From positions 248,001-312,000 of the forward strand of contig NZ_CP016779.1 of NCBI RefSeq assembly GCF_002288305.1: DNA of 64,000 bases, in the 5' to 3' direction. Positions 15,952 through 24,387 of the stretch are shown here, piece after piece. Below the pieces are notes generated by a model that had not been told where the DNA came from, did not search any database, and was given only the letters and a program-made list of their open reading frames with translations. Source of the stretch: Candidatus Nanopelagicus abundans (GTDB lineage: Bacteria; Actinomycetota; Actinomycetes; Nanopelagicales; Nanopelagicaceae). The position numbers and the translations under genes are program-made. Each line of letters opens with the position of its first letter. Within the stretch, counting starts at the first letter, position 1.

Positions 15952-17774
15952 TTAGATTTGCCTTCAGTTAAACGTTTATAAGCTTGCTTGATTTCAGAAA
16001 CTTCACTAATTCCAGAGATTGCAACCTCCCAGAATGCTCCACCTTCGGTCCAAATTTCTGGGTCTGTATCTATTACTAATACCGATACTCCTGGTGACTC
16101 CTTTGCTGCCTTAAACTCCGTAGCTAAATTATCAATTGTAACTTTTATAGCATTAGCACCAAGTGATTTAGCATGTGAAACAAAATCAACTTTAAATGGC
16201 TTATTTAGATCTGAATCATCAAACATTGTGCGATAGCTCTTAGAACCATTTGAAACCTGTAGCCGCTGAATTACTGCAAACCCTAGGTTGTCGCAAAGAA
16301 TATAAACCAGAGAGTCACCATTATTTACTGCAGATAATATTTCACTGTTTAACATCAGATAAGAGCCATCACCTAACATTGAAATAACTTTTCCCTTACT
16401 TCCAGATTGCTTTAATGCAATAGCTGCACCCCATGCACCTGCTACCTCATAACCCATACATGAGTAGCCATACTCACAATCAAAGGAATCAAGACTTTTA
16501 CTTAACCAATTATTATTTAGCTCACCAGGTAGTCCACCTGCTGCAGTAAGTACATAATCTTCAGGGGTAGCAGCTTTATTTATTAGCGCAACAACCTGAG
16601 CATATGAAGGTAAATCAAGTTTTTTACTGATCCTTTTTTCAATATTGCTCTTAACTAATTGCTGCGTAGTAGAGCGTTTTGCTGACCAACTTGAATCAGA
16701 TTTATAGCCAGTTAATTTAGTTTGTAAATCCACTATTGTTTCTTTAGCATCACCGATTAACGCAATGGCACTTCGCTTAGTAGCATCAAATCGTGCAGTG
16801 TTAATGGATATGATTTTTCGAAAAGGATTTTTAAATATCGTCCAAGATCCGGTTGTGAAGTCTTGCAGTCTGGTGCCGATAGAAATAATTAAATCAGCTT
16901 CTTCAGCTAGCTCATTTGCTGGATCACAGCCAGTTACTCCAACTGGACCGCACCAGGATGCATCTGTAGCAAGAAGTGATGATTTACCAGCCACAGTTTC
17001 AACAACTGGAATTTCAAAATTTGCTGCGAAATCTGATAACTCTTTATGTGCCTTGCTGTATCGAACACCACCACCGGCAATAATTAAGGGCTTTTTAGAT
17101 TTCTTTATTTCTTCAACAGCGGTAGCAAGAGAATTTAAATCAACTCTTGGCCTTCTAATTTCATGGATTACTTCCTTGAAAAACTCCTCTGGAAATTCGT
17201 AGCTTTCAACCTGAACATCTTGTGGGAATGCAAGAAATACTGGTCCACAATCTGAGGGATCTAATAAAGTTTGAACTGCATTTGGCAGAGTATTAAGTAG
17301 TTGTTCTGGCTTAGTTATTCGATCCCAGTATCTTGTAACAGATTTGAAAGAATCATTTACGGTTGTAGTTGGTGAATCAAAGTGCTCCACCTGCTGCAAG
17401 ACTGGATCAGGTCTACGCGATTGAAACGTATCACCGGATAAAATTAATAGTGGTAATCGATTTGCCATTGCAACGCCTGCGGCCGTAACAACGTTTGTTG
17501 CTCCTGGCCCAATTGAAGTGGTAACAATTCCACACTGTGTCCTAAGTTGAGCTTTGCTAAAACCTACCGCAGCTAATGCCATACCTTGTTCATTTTGTCC
17601 TTTAATTGTTGGCATATCTTTACGATATCGCTCAAGAGCATCACCAATACCTAATGCATTTCCGTGACCAAAAATTGCAAATGCAAATGGAAAAAAAGGC
17701 TTAACCTGACCACCACTTCGAATCTTTTGGGCGCTTAAATACTTAATTAAGGCTTCTGCGGTAGTGTATTTCAT
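15939..17774 (-). CDS. iolD: 3D-(3,5/4)-trihydroxycyclohexane-1,2-dione acylhydrolase
   Basis: IolD is a thiamine diphosphate enzyme that opens the inositol-derived ring diketone to 5-deoxyglucuronate. The 611-residue protein has the three ThDP domains: the pyrimidine domain with KGQNEQGMALAAVGFSKAQ (catalytic Glu), a central Rossmann-like domain with PLIIAGGGVRYS, and the PP domain with GDGSYLMLNSEI (GDG-x-x Mg site, around 465). It is divergent from iolE across 45 nt and is the only inositol gene on the minus strand. Confidence 0.88.
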   Translation of the reverse strand: MKYTTAEALIKYLSAQKIRSGGQVKPFFPFAFAIFGHGNALGIGDALERYRKDMPTIKGQNEQGMALAAVGFSKAQLRTQCGIVTTSIGPGATNVVTAAGVAMANRLPLLILSGDTFQSRRPDPVLQQVEHFDSPTTTVNDSFKSVTRYWDRITKPEQLLNTLPNAVQTLLDPSDCGPVFLAFPQDVQVESYEFPEEFFKEVIHEIRRPRVDLNSLATAVEEIKKSKKPLIIAGGGVRYSKAHKELSDFAANFEIPVVETVAGKSSLLATDASWCGPVGVTGCDPANELAEEADLIISIGTRLQDFTTGSWTIFKNPFRKIISINTARFDATKRSAIALIGDAKETIVDLQTKLTGYKSDSSWSAKRSTTQQLVKSNIEKRISKKLDLPSYAQVVALINKAATPEDYVLTAAGGLPGELNNNWLSKSLDSFDCEYGYSCMGYEVAGAWGAAIALKQSGSKGKVISMLGDGSYLMLNSEILSAVNNGDSLVYILCDNLGFAVIQRLQVSNGSKSYRTMFDDSDLNKPFKVDFVSHAKSLGANAIKVTIDNLATEFKAAKESPGVSVLVIDTDPEIWTEGGAFWEVAISGISEVSEIKQAYKRLTEGKSNQRL

Positions 17775-17819
17775 ATTCCTACTCTATCTAGTAATCCAAC
17801 TTTGTGAAAGAATACTTAT

Positions 17820-18707
17820 ATGAAATCTTTTTATTCAAGAATAGCGTCCGCGCCAATTTCTTGGGGAATATGTGAAGTTCCTGGTTGGGGAAAAATGCTC
17901 CCAACTGATCGTGTTTTATCAGAGATGAATAATTTAGGACTTCCAGCAACTGAATTAGGGGCACCAGGATTTCTGCCTAGTGAAGCAAACAAAATTTCTG
18001 AAAAATTAGATGAATTTGAGATGAGTTTAATTGGTGGATTCACTCCAGTTGTAGTTCATGATAAAAATCAAAATGAAGAAACCTTAAGACAAGTCAAGAA
18101 AGTAGCTGAGCTGTTTAAAAAAACAGGTGCAACACATTTAGTTTCTTCACCGGTTTATACCTGGGATTGGGATGCTCCTAAGCCTTTATCAGCGGATGAG
18201 TATAAAAATATGTTTAGTATGTTTTCGCAGATAGATAAAATTTGTGAAGATTTTGGCCTAACTAATGTATTACATCCACATCTTCAAACTACCGTTGAAT
18301 CTAAGGATGAAATCGAGCGAGTACTCGACGGTTGTGATGTTAAGTGGTGCCTAGATACCGGGCATATGGCAATTGGTGGAGTAGATATTGTTGAGTTCGC
18401 AAAAAATGCTGCAGATCGAGTTGGTCATGTGCATCTTAAAGATGTTGATCTTTCAAAGGCTGCGCCAGTTTTAGCTAGACAAGAGTCGATTATGGCTGGC
18501 GTGCAAAAAGGTTTATTCACTCCTCTTGGCTCAGGTGATGTTCCTATTGCGCAGGTAATTAACGTACTTGAGGGCGCTGGTTATCAAGGTTGGTATGTGA
18601 TTGAGCAAGACTGTGCAATTACAGGTGAGCTACCACCAGAGGGCGCCGGACCAGCATTGATGATGAATAAATCTATGGATTACTTAAAATCTTTGGCTAT
18701 TGGTTAG
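17820..18707 (+). CDS. iolE: Inosose dehydratase
   Basis: IolE dehydrates scyllo-inosose to the trihydroxycyclohexanedione used by IolD. This 295-residue TIM barrel begins with the very characteristic APISWGICEVPGWG (residues 10-23), then GGFTPVV, NVLHPHLQTTVE, WCLDTGHMAIGG and HVHLKDVD, which supply the metal-binding residues, and ends with GWYVIEQD. It starts an iolE-iolC-iolB run with gaps of 11 nt and a 4-nt overlap. Confidence 0.92.
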   Translation: MKSFYSRIASAPISWGICEVPGWGKMLPTDRVLSEMNNLGLPATELGAPGFLPSEANKISEKLDEFEMSLIGGFTPVVVHDKNQNEETLRQVKKVAELFKKTGATHLVSSPVYTWDWDAPKPLSADEYKNMFSMFSQIDKICEDFGLTNVLHPHLQTTVESKDEIERVLDGCDVKWCLDTGHMAIGGVDIVEFAKNAADRVGHVHLKDVDLSKAAPVLARQESIMAGVQKGLFTPLGSGDVPIAQVINVLEGAGYQGWYVIEQDCAITGELPPEGAGPALMMNKSMDYLKSLAIG

Positions 18708-18718
18708 ATAAATTAATA

Positions 18719-19669
18719 ATGTCTGATGAAAATGTAGATGTCATAACCGTTGGGCGTATTAGTTTAGATTTCTATGCAAATGAGTCAAATGTAGGATTTG
18801 AAAAAGTAAAAACTTTTACCATGTCGATCGGTGGCAGCCCCACTAATGTGGCAATTGCAGCGGCTAGATTAGGTAATAAAAGCGCGGTAGTTACAAATAT
18901 CGGTAAAGACTCATTTAGTGACTACATAATTTCAAAGCTAAAAGATTTTAAGGTAAATACGGATTTTGTTGGAATTGATCAAACTGAGTTCACACCTGCC
19001 GTTTTTGCTGCAATGGATGATCCATTTGATCCAACAATATTCTTTAATAGAGCAAAAAATGCGCCAGATACTAAGGTAGAAAAGTCTAGATTAAGTGATG
19101 AATTAGTAAAGAAGGTTAAGGTTTTTTGGGTATCAGCATGTGCACTATCTCAAGGTGAAACAGGTAATTCACTAAAATCATGGTTAGCTGTTAGAAATAA
19201 TGCAACCCACACAATATTAGATTTAGATTATCGACCAAGTTTTTGGGAAAGTGAAGCTATTGCTAAGAAAGTTACCCTTGAAGCGATCTCAAAGAGCACA
19301 GTCCTAGTCGGTAATCGCCGTGAGTTTGAGGTTGTATCAGGGTTAACAGATCCGAAGAAAATAAGTGAACATTATTTAGGAGATCAGATCTCAACTGTAA
19401 TTGTTAAGTTAGGTGAGCAGGGAGTTTATTTATCAGCGAAGGGTGAAGAGTATTTACTGCCTCCACTTAAAGTTGATGTTAGATGTGGTCTTGGCGCTGG
19501 GGATGGTTTTGGCGGAATGCTTATTCATGGTCTTTTAAATTCATGGTCACTTGAGAAAATCGGAAGTTATGCAAATGTTGCGGGCGCAATAGTTGCATCC
19601 AGACTTATGTGTTCAGATGCAATGCCAACCTTAAGTGAAGTTGAGGCGATGGTTAAGGAAAAAATATGA
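18719..19669 (+). CDS. iolC: 5-dehydro-2-deoxygluconokinase
   Basis: IolC is a PfkB kinase that makes 6-phospho-5-dehydro-2-deoxygluconate. The 316-residue product begins VITVGRISLDFYANE, a typical IolC start, followed by GGSPTNVAIAAARLG and the DPTIFFNRAKNAPD region specific to this subgroup. The catalytic GLGAGDGFGGML segment keeps the GAGD anion hole. It overlaps iolB by 4 nt. Confidence 0.9.
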   Translation: MSDENVDVITVGRISLDFYANESNVGFEKVKTFTMSIGGSPTNVAIAAARLGNKSAVVTNIGKDSFSDYIISKLKDFKVNTDFVGIDQTEFTPAVFAAMDDPFDPTIFFNRAKNAPDTKVEKSRLSDELVKKVKVFWVSACALSQGETGNSLKSWLAVRNNATHTILDLDYRPSFWESEAIAKKVTLEAISKSTVLVGNRREFEVVSGLTDPKKISEHYLGDQISTVIVKLGEQGVYLSAKGEEYLLPPLKVDVRCGLGAGDGFGGMLIHGLLNSWSLEKIGSYANVAGAIVASRLMCSDAMPTLSEVEAMVKEKI

Positions 19670-20532
19670 GTTGGTTACGCAGAGGAGAAACTGCAATAAC
19701 TCCTGAGTCAGCAGGCTGGAAGTACTGCGGAATGCAGATTTTTGATTTTTCAAAAAGTAAAAGTTACTCAATTAAAATGGATCAGAAGGAAGGTGTACTG
19801 CTTTCACTTTCTGCGGAAAATATTGAAGTTTTAGTAAATAATGAAAAATTCAAACTTCAGGGACGACCGGGAGTTTTTGCTGGCATATCAGATTGGATAT
19901 ACATTCCAGTTGGTTCTGAATTAAATATTTCAGCTAACTCAGGTTTAGTTGCACTTTCTACCGCCCAAAGCTCAAAACTTTATCCAGTTGCCTATAAGGA
20001 TAAGAGTCAAGTATCTATTGAACTAAGAGGAAGTGGTTTTGCTACACGGCAGGTGAATAACATTGCAACACCAGATAGCTTTGCAGAGGCTGATCGAATT
20101 TTAGTTTGTGAAGTATTAACTCCAGGTGGAAATTGGTCGTCTTGGCCACCGCATCGCCATGACGGAATAGCTGGATGTGAGTTTACTAATGAAGAGATTT
20201 ACTACTTCCAAATTGGTACAAACGAATCAGATCACGGCGCCGAAGTTGGACATGGTTTCTTTAAAGTTTATTCTTACGATGGTTTAATCGATGAGACTAT
20301 GACTATTAAAGATAGAGATTTAGTGATCGTTCCTCATGGATATCACGGCCCATCAATTGCAGCACCAGAGTATCCAATGTATTTCTTAAATGTCCTTGCT
20401 GGGCCATCAGAAAAAAGAAGTATGGGTTTTTGCGATGATCCAAATCATCATTGGATTAGAGATAGTTGGAAGGATCAAAAACAAGATTCCCGATGCCCGA
20501 TGACTTCAATTAGTGGAAGAAATACTAAGTAA
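19666..20532 (+). CDS. iolB: 5-deoxy-glucuronate isomerase
   Basis: IolB converts 5-deoxyglucuronate to 5-dehydro-2-deoxygluconate for IolC. The 288-residue bicupin has SSWPPHRHDG (around 160) and EEIYYFQI, supplying metal ligands of the second cupin, plus VPHGYHGPSIAAPEYPMYFLNVLAGP, a hallmark of IolB. The order of action is IolG, IolE, IolD, IolB, IolC. The final IolJ/IolA steps are not recognised nearby. Confidence 0.92.
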   Translation: MSWLRRGETAITPESAGWKYCGMQIFDFSKSKSYSIKMDQKEGVLLSLSAENIEVLVNNEKFKLQGRPGVFAGISDWIYIPVGSELNISANSGLVALSTAQSSKLYPVAYKDKSQVSIELRGSGFATRQVNNIATPDSFAEADRILVCEVLTPGGNWSSWPPHRHDGIAGCEFTNEEIYYFQIGTNESDHGAEVGHGFFKVYSYDGLIDETMTIKDRDLVIVPHGYHGPSIAAPEYPMYFLNVLAGPSEKRSMGFCDDPNHHWIRDSWKDQKQDSRCPMTSISGRNTK

Positions 20533-20589
20533 TTCAACTTATAGTAATACTTGCAACGCACTTTCATTAGGATCTGATTAACTAGCCCT

Positions 20590-21408
20590 ATGAAGTTAGA
20601 TTTTTTCTCTCACAGCCAAATCCTGGCACCATTTTTCTTCCTAATTGGCATGCAACTTCGTAATGAAACAACACATATTAAGCAAGTGCTGCTTCCTAGT
20701 TTTGCCGCAGTTGGGGGCATGATTTTTCCAGCGCTAATATTTATATCGCTAAATTCAGATTCAGAAATATCTACTGGCTGGCCACTTGTAATGCCTACTG
20801 ATATTGCATTAGTAATGTTGGTATTACTTACGTTAGGTAAGCGGGTAAGTGTTGAGCTTAAAACTTTTCTTTTAGCACTTGCTGTAGCAGATGACCTTTT
20901 ATCTATTTTAGTCTTAGCTGGAAAGTACTCTGGTGCGTTAAAGATCAGTGAGGTATTTGCAAGTATTGGCGCGGTACTACTTGGCGCGGCATTAGGTAAA
21001 GTACCGTTTGAGCGAATCTTTATTAATTTTGTTAATTTATTAGTACTGCCTCTTTATGTATTTGCAAATATCTATCCAACAATTACTGAGGGCTTTGAAT
21101 TTAACTCAACTTTGGGTAATTCAATCATTTTTTCAAGGCTACTTGGAAAGGTGATTGGCATAACTTTGTTTGCGCTAATTTTCAGTAAAATTTTTAAACA
21201 ACAATTAACTATCAAAAATAGTGAATTATTAGCAGGTGCATCTTTTGCTGGAATGGGACTTGCAGTTTCACTTATGATTGCTAATCTAAGTTATGACTCT
21301 GAGATACTGCTTAATCAAGTGAAATCTGGATTACTACTTGCTGCAATAATCTCAGGATTAGTAGGTAGTTTGATTTTAATAATTACTAAACGTACTAATG
21401 CTAAATAG
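20590..21408 (+). CDS. Short NhaA-like Na+/H+ antiporter
   Basis: The 272-residue membrane protein aligns by eye with NhaA from its second helix onward: FFFLIGMQLRNE, PTDIALVMLVLLTLGKRV, ALAVADDLLSILV (the paired aspartates of the ion site), LLGKVIGITLF (Lys of helix 10) and ASFAGMGLAVSLMIANLSYD. About 60 N-terminal residues including helix 1, present in the roughly 390-residue E. coli protein, are missing. An in-frame stop at 20575-20577 rules out a longer start. All core ion-site residues are kept, so it may be functional. Confidence 0.75.
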   Translation: MKLDFFSHSQILAPFFFLIGMQLRNETTHIKQVLLPSFAAVGGMIFPALIFISLNSDSEISTGWPLVMPTDIALVMLVLLTLGKRVSVELKTFLLALAVADDLLSILVLAGKYSGALKISEVFASIGAVLLGAALGKVPFERIFINFVNLLVLPLYVFANIYPTITEGFEFNSTLGNSIIFSRLLGKVIGITLFALIFSKIFKQQLTIKNSELLAGASFAGMGLAVSLMIANLSYDSEILLNQVKSGLLLAAIISGLVGSLILIITKRTNAK

Positions 21409-21417
21409 GAGATTTTT

Positions 21418-21582
21418 ATGTGCATAAAAGTAACTTGTAAAATATGTAAAAAACCAACCTGGTCTGGTTGTGGTGAACATATTGAAGAGGCATTAGATGG
21501 GATTGCAATATCTGATCGCTGCGCTGGCCATGCCGGTGAAGTTAAAAAAGTAGACATATTTAGTAGATTATTTAAACGCTAA
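21418..21582 (+). CDS. Small cysteine-rich conserved actinobacterial protein
   Basis: A 54-codon frame starts at ATG 21418 after the good ribosome site AGGAG. The product begins MCIKVTCKICKKPTWSGCGEH and later has DRCAGHAG. Four spaced cysteines with two histidines suggest a small zinc-binding fold. Similar short proteins with TCK.C.K.TW.GCG.H are widespread in Actinobacteria and have no assigned function. It sits 9 nt after the antiporter and 4 nt before the GNAT gene, all on one strand. Confidence 0.75.
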   Translation: MCIKVTCKICKKPTWSGCGEHIEEALDGIAISDRCAGHAGEVKKVDIFSRLFKR

Positions 21583-21586
21583 TTAA

Positions 21587-22096
21587 ATGCAGATTAAGGT
21601 TGAAGCAGCGACAGAAGTAGATGCTGACCGCCTTCGCACACTTCGTTTAGCAGCTCTTAGTGATTCACCAGATTCTTTTGGCGCCAAATATGAAGTTGAG
21701 AAAGAAAAACCAATAAATTTTTGGCAAAACTCAGCCCGGATTACCAATTGGTGTTTGGTATCTGCAGATGATTCCGACATTGGGTTAGTTGCCGTAGATA
21801 AAGCCACCCAGGATAGAACTGCAGATTGCTGGGTTTCAGCATGGTGGATTCAAAAGGAATTCAGGGGTAAGGGAGTAGCAAGGTTGATGATGGATTGGAT
21901 AGATCAACTAGCTAATAAAAACGATTGGCATCGGATAGGACTTGGCGTGTGGCCTGATAATAAACAGGGGATTAGCGCATATAAAAAGTTAGGATTCATT
22001 GCAGGTGGTGAGCTGATGCGAAGTAGATCTATTCCTGGCTTGTTATATCTACCTATGTTTAGAGATATTGGGGGTGAATCACTTGAGCAAGCGTGA
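21587..22096 (+). CDS. GNAT-family N-acetyltransferase
   Basis: The 169-residue protein has the acetyl-CoA motif WIQKEFRGKGVARLMMDWI (R-x-x-G-x-A around residues 91-96) and the C-terminal NKQGISAYKKLGF Tyr segment. The N-terminus begins directly with the first strand IKVEAATEVDADRLRTLRL. The substrate is unknown. It overlaps the DUF1801 gene by 14 nt. Confidence 0.85.
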   Translation: MQIKVEAATEVDADRLRTLRLAALSDSPDSFGAKYEVEKEKPINFWQNSARITNWCLVSADDSDIGLVAVDKATQDRTADCWVSAWWIQKEFRGKGVARLMMDWIDQLANKNDWHRIGLGVWPDNKQGISAYKKLGFIAGGELMRSRSIPGLLYLPMFRDIGGESLEQA

Positions 22097-22442
22097 GATT
22101 GATTCATATATTTCCCAACAGAGTGAGCCAAATAAAAGTAATTTAAAAGTAATGCGCGAAATCATTCTAGAGATTGAACCAACTTTAAAACAAGGTATTT
22201 CCTATGGAATACCAGCATTTAAATTAGATGGCGAAGTTGTTTGCGGAATTGCAGCCCGTAAAGGTGGCTGCTCTTACTACCCATTTAGTGGATCAGTACT
22301 TGCTGCACTTAAAAATGATTTAGTTACATATAAGCAAACAAAGAGTGCACTTCATTTTAATTCACCACTTCCTAAGACACTTGTGCGTAAATTGATGACC
22401 CAGCGCATGGTGCAGATGATGGTCAAAAAGAAACGCAAGTAA
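22083..22442 (+). CDS. DUF1801 (YdhG-like) protein
   Basis: The 119-residue product contains IEPTLKQGISYGIPAFKLDGEVVCGIAARKGGCSYYPFSG, the recognisable core of the DUF1801/iron-chaperone YdhG family. The TTG at 22083 is chosen because GGGGGTG at 22070-22076 lies at ribosome-site distance; a TTG at 22068 would add five residues. The proposed iron-delivery role comes from distant homologues and is weak. Confidence 0.75.
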   Translation: MSKREIDSYISQQSEPNKSNLKVMREIILEIEPTLKQGISYGIPAFKLDGEVVCGIAARKGGCSYYPFSGSVLAALKNDLVTYKQTKSALHFNSPLPKTLVRKLMTQRMVQMMVKKKRK

Positions 22443-22459
22443 AGTTGTAGTATTAGGCT

Positions 22460-22723
22460 GTGAAGAAGCCTAAGAAATCTAATCAAGACCTTGATATCTC
22501 TCAGGCGGAGTTAGATAGGTATGAGAGCCTGGATAGAGAATGGCGAGAGTATGGAATTTCCGCCCCTGCCAGACGAGCATTAGTGGATGCAAAATTATAT
22601 AAAGTCTCTGATCTTAGAAAGATTTCACAAAGTGACTTAGAGGATTTACATGGCATGGGAAAGAGCGCAGTTGCTAGACTTAAAGTCTTAATGAACGCCA
22701 AAAAGATTAAGTTTCTACCATGA
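22460..22723 (+). CDS. Small HhH / RNA polymerase alpha-CTD-like protein
   Basis: The GTG-started 87-residue protein has a charged N-terminus and then GISAPARRALVDAKLYKVSDLRKISQSDLEDLHGMGKSAVARLK. This reads as a helix-hairpin-helix pair like that of the RNA polymerase alpha C-terminal domain (gI...ARR.L..a.i.ti.dL.....l..l.GiG...l..L). Nucleic-acid binding is therefore plausible. It overlaps the FUSC gene by 4 nt. Confidence 0.65.
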   Translation: MKKPKKSNQDLDISQAELDRYESLDREWREYGISAPARRALVDAKLYKVSDLRKISQSDLEDLHGMGKSAVARLKVLMNAKKIKFLP

Positions 22724-23913
22724 AGCGTTTTTTTAATTGGTTTATTGGTTTATTTTCTAATCGTAGAAGTTGGGTACGCCAGATAACTGTTGCAGCTGTT
22801 GCCTCAGCTACTGCATGGATAGTCGGTGATAATTTAGTTTTTGAAGGTGGCTTAGTTGCGGCAATTGTTTGCGCACTTAGTATTCGAATCTCTCTTTATA
22901 AATCAGTTCGAGAGGGTTTGGGCCAGATTGTTGGAACAGCAATTGGGGCAGGTGTTGCACTCCTCACCGTTCACTACTTTAGCTTTGGCGTAATTGCTAT
23001 TGGCTTAACTGTGTTTCTCTGCTCAGTAGTGGCCAGAGGCCTTAGGTTAGGTGAAGTAGCATCGGTAAACGTTCCAGTAACAGCCCTTATTGTTATTGGC
23101 CCTGGTATCTCAGGCTCTACCGCTGAGCACAGATTAGTTTCAACTTTAATAGGCGCAGCAGTAGCAATAGTCTTTTCTTACTTTTCTCACGCCAGCACAC
23201 CAGCTGGGCGAACCGTTAATCAAATATCTAGATTAGGTATACGAAGTGCTGAATTAATAAGTGAAATGGCTGAGGGTGTAGCAGCTGGCTTTACCCAAAA
23301 ACAATCTGGTGCCTGGCTTTCAAAAGCAAGATTATTAGTGGAAGAAATTCCAATACTTAGATCACAAGCCATTGAGGCAAAAAGATATGCCCGCTGGTCA
23401 CCACTTGCTGAAGTTGATGAAGCAGAATCTTTATATATTCAAGGTATTGCTATTGAACACATGTTGGTACAGATTCGAAGCATGGCTAGAACACTATTTG
23501 ATGCAACATTAGACCCAGCACGTAAAGACATTGTTGACCGTCAAGTTGCTTACGCATTATCTGCCACAAGCAGTGCGATTACTGAGAAGTTAGAGTTATT
23601 AGAGTCAGAAAATCGTGACTCTCAAATAGATAATATTGCAAGAGATTTAAGGCTGGCAGCTGATAATTTAACGGAGGAATTAATTGAAAAAGATGACCAA
23701 TTACCTAGAAGCCAATTTGTTCGCTGTATATCACTAGTTTCACAGATGAAAATTATTGCTAACTCACTAGATGAAAGCTCACCAGCTTTATATAGTGTTT
23801 CAACCCCAGGTGAGCCAAGTTCTGCTCAGGTAATTGCGATTAAACCGGTTAAGTTAAGCACTAAATTAGGAAAAAAGATTAGTAAAAACATTCGTACATT
23901 CCTTCACCGCTAG
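22720..23913 (+). CDS. FUSC / aromatic acid exporter-like membrane protein
   Basis: The 397-residue protein has about six hydrophobic segments in residues 15-150 with glycine-rich GQIVGTAIGAGVALL, followed by a long soluble helical C-terminal half. This is the half-size plan of the FUSC/ArAE family (compare AaeB, YccS), which often exports aromatic acids or stabilises the envelope. Neither substrate nor partner is visible. Translation is coupled to the preceding small gene through an ATGA overlap. Confidence 0.7.
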   Translation: MKRFFNWFIGLFSNRRSWVRQITVAAVASATAWIVGDNLVFEGGLVAAIVCALSIRISLYKSVREGLGQIVGTAIGAGVALLTVHYFSFGVIAIGLTVFLCSVVARGLRLGEVASVNVPVTALIVIGPGISGSTAEHRLVSTLIGAAVAIVFSYFSHASTPAGRTVNQISRLGIRSAELISEMAEGVAAGFTQKQSGAWLSKARLLVEEIPILRSQAIEAKRYARWSPLAEVDEAESLYIQGIAIEHMLVQIRSMARTLFDATLDPARKDIVDRQVAYALSATSSAITEKLELLESENRDSQIDNIARDLRLAADNLTEELIEKDDQLPRSQFVRCISLVSQMKIIANSLDESSPALYSVSTPGEPSSAQVIAIKPVKLSTKLGKKISKNIRTFLHR

Positions 23914-23925
23914 TAGGATGATGTA

Positions 23926-24387
23926 ATGAGCACCCCAGAAATCACAGCCTTAGCCCTTGCATATGAGAGTGCAACAAATAATTTCTTAAAAGCGGTTGAA
24001 ACCCTAAATAAAGCTGATTTAGATCGCTCAATAAATGGTGGATGGAGTGCCCGCCAAATAATTCATCACTTATCCGATAGTGAGTCTCAATCTTGTGCAA
24101 GATTGCGTCGATTAGTTGCTGAGCCTGGAAGTGTGATTCAAAATTTTGATGAGAATATCTATGCTCAGAATACGACTCTTGGATACTCAGAGCTGCCGAT
24201 TGATACCGCATTAGCGTTATTTAAAGCTGCTAGAGCAGCCTCATTTGAATTAATTAAACGTTTAACACCAGCGCAACTAAGTAACTCAGGCCAGCATAGT
24301 GAGCTGGGTAAATACAGTATTTCTGATTGGCTGACTGGATATACAAATCATGCCAATGATCACGCTAAGCAGTTATTAGCCAATTAG
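23926..24387 (+). CDS. DinB-family four-helix protein
   Basis: The 153-residue product has the DinB/YfiT pattern: an N-terminal helix with FLKAVETLNKADLDRS, GGWSARQIIHHLSDSE (first metal His) and the C-terminal YTNHANDHAKQLL (H-x3-H). The three histidines would bind a divalent metal. DinB-like proteins include mycothiol-dependent transferases in Actinobacteria, a possible but unproven role here. Its 3' end overlaps trhO by 12 nt in convergent orientation. Confidence 0.82.
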   Translation: MSTPEITALALAYESATNNFLKAVETLNKADLDRSINGGWSARQIIHHLSDSESQSCARLRRLVAEPGSVIQNFDENIYAQNTTLGYSELPIDTALALFKAARAASFELIKRLTPAQLSNSGQHSELGKYSISDWLTGYTNHANDHAKQLLAN

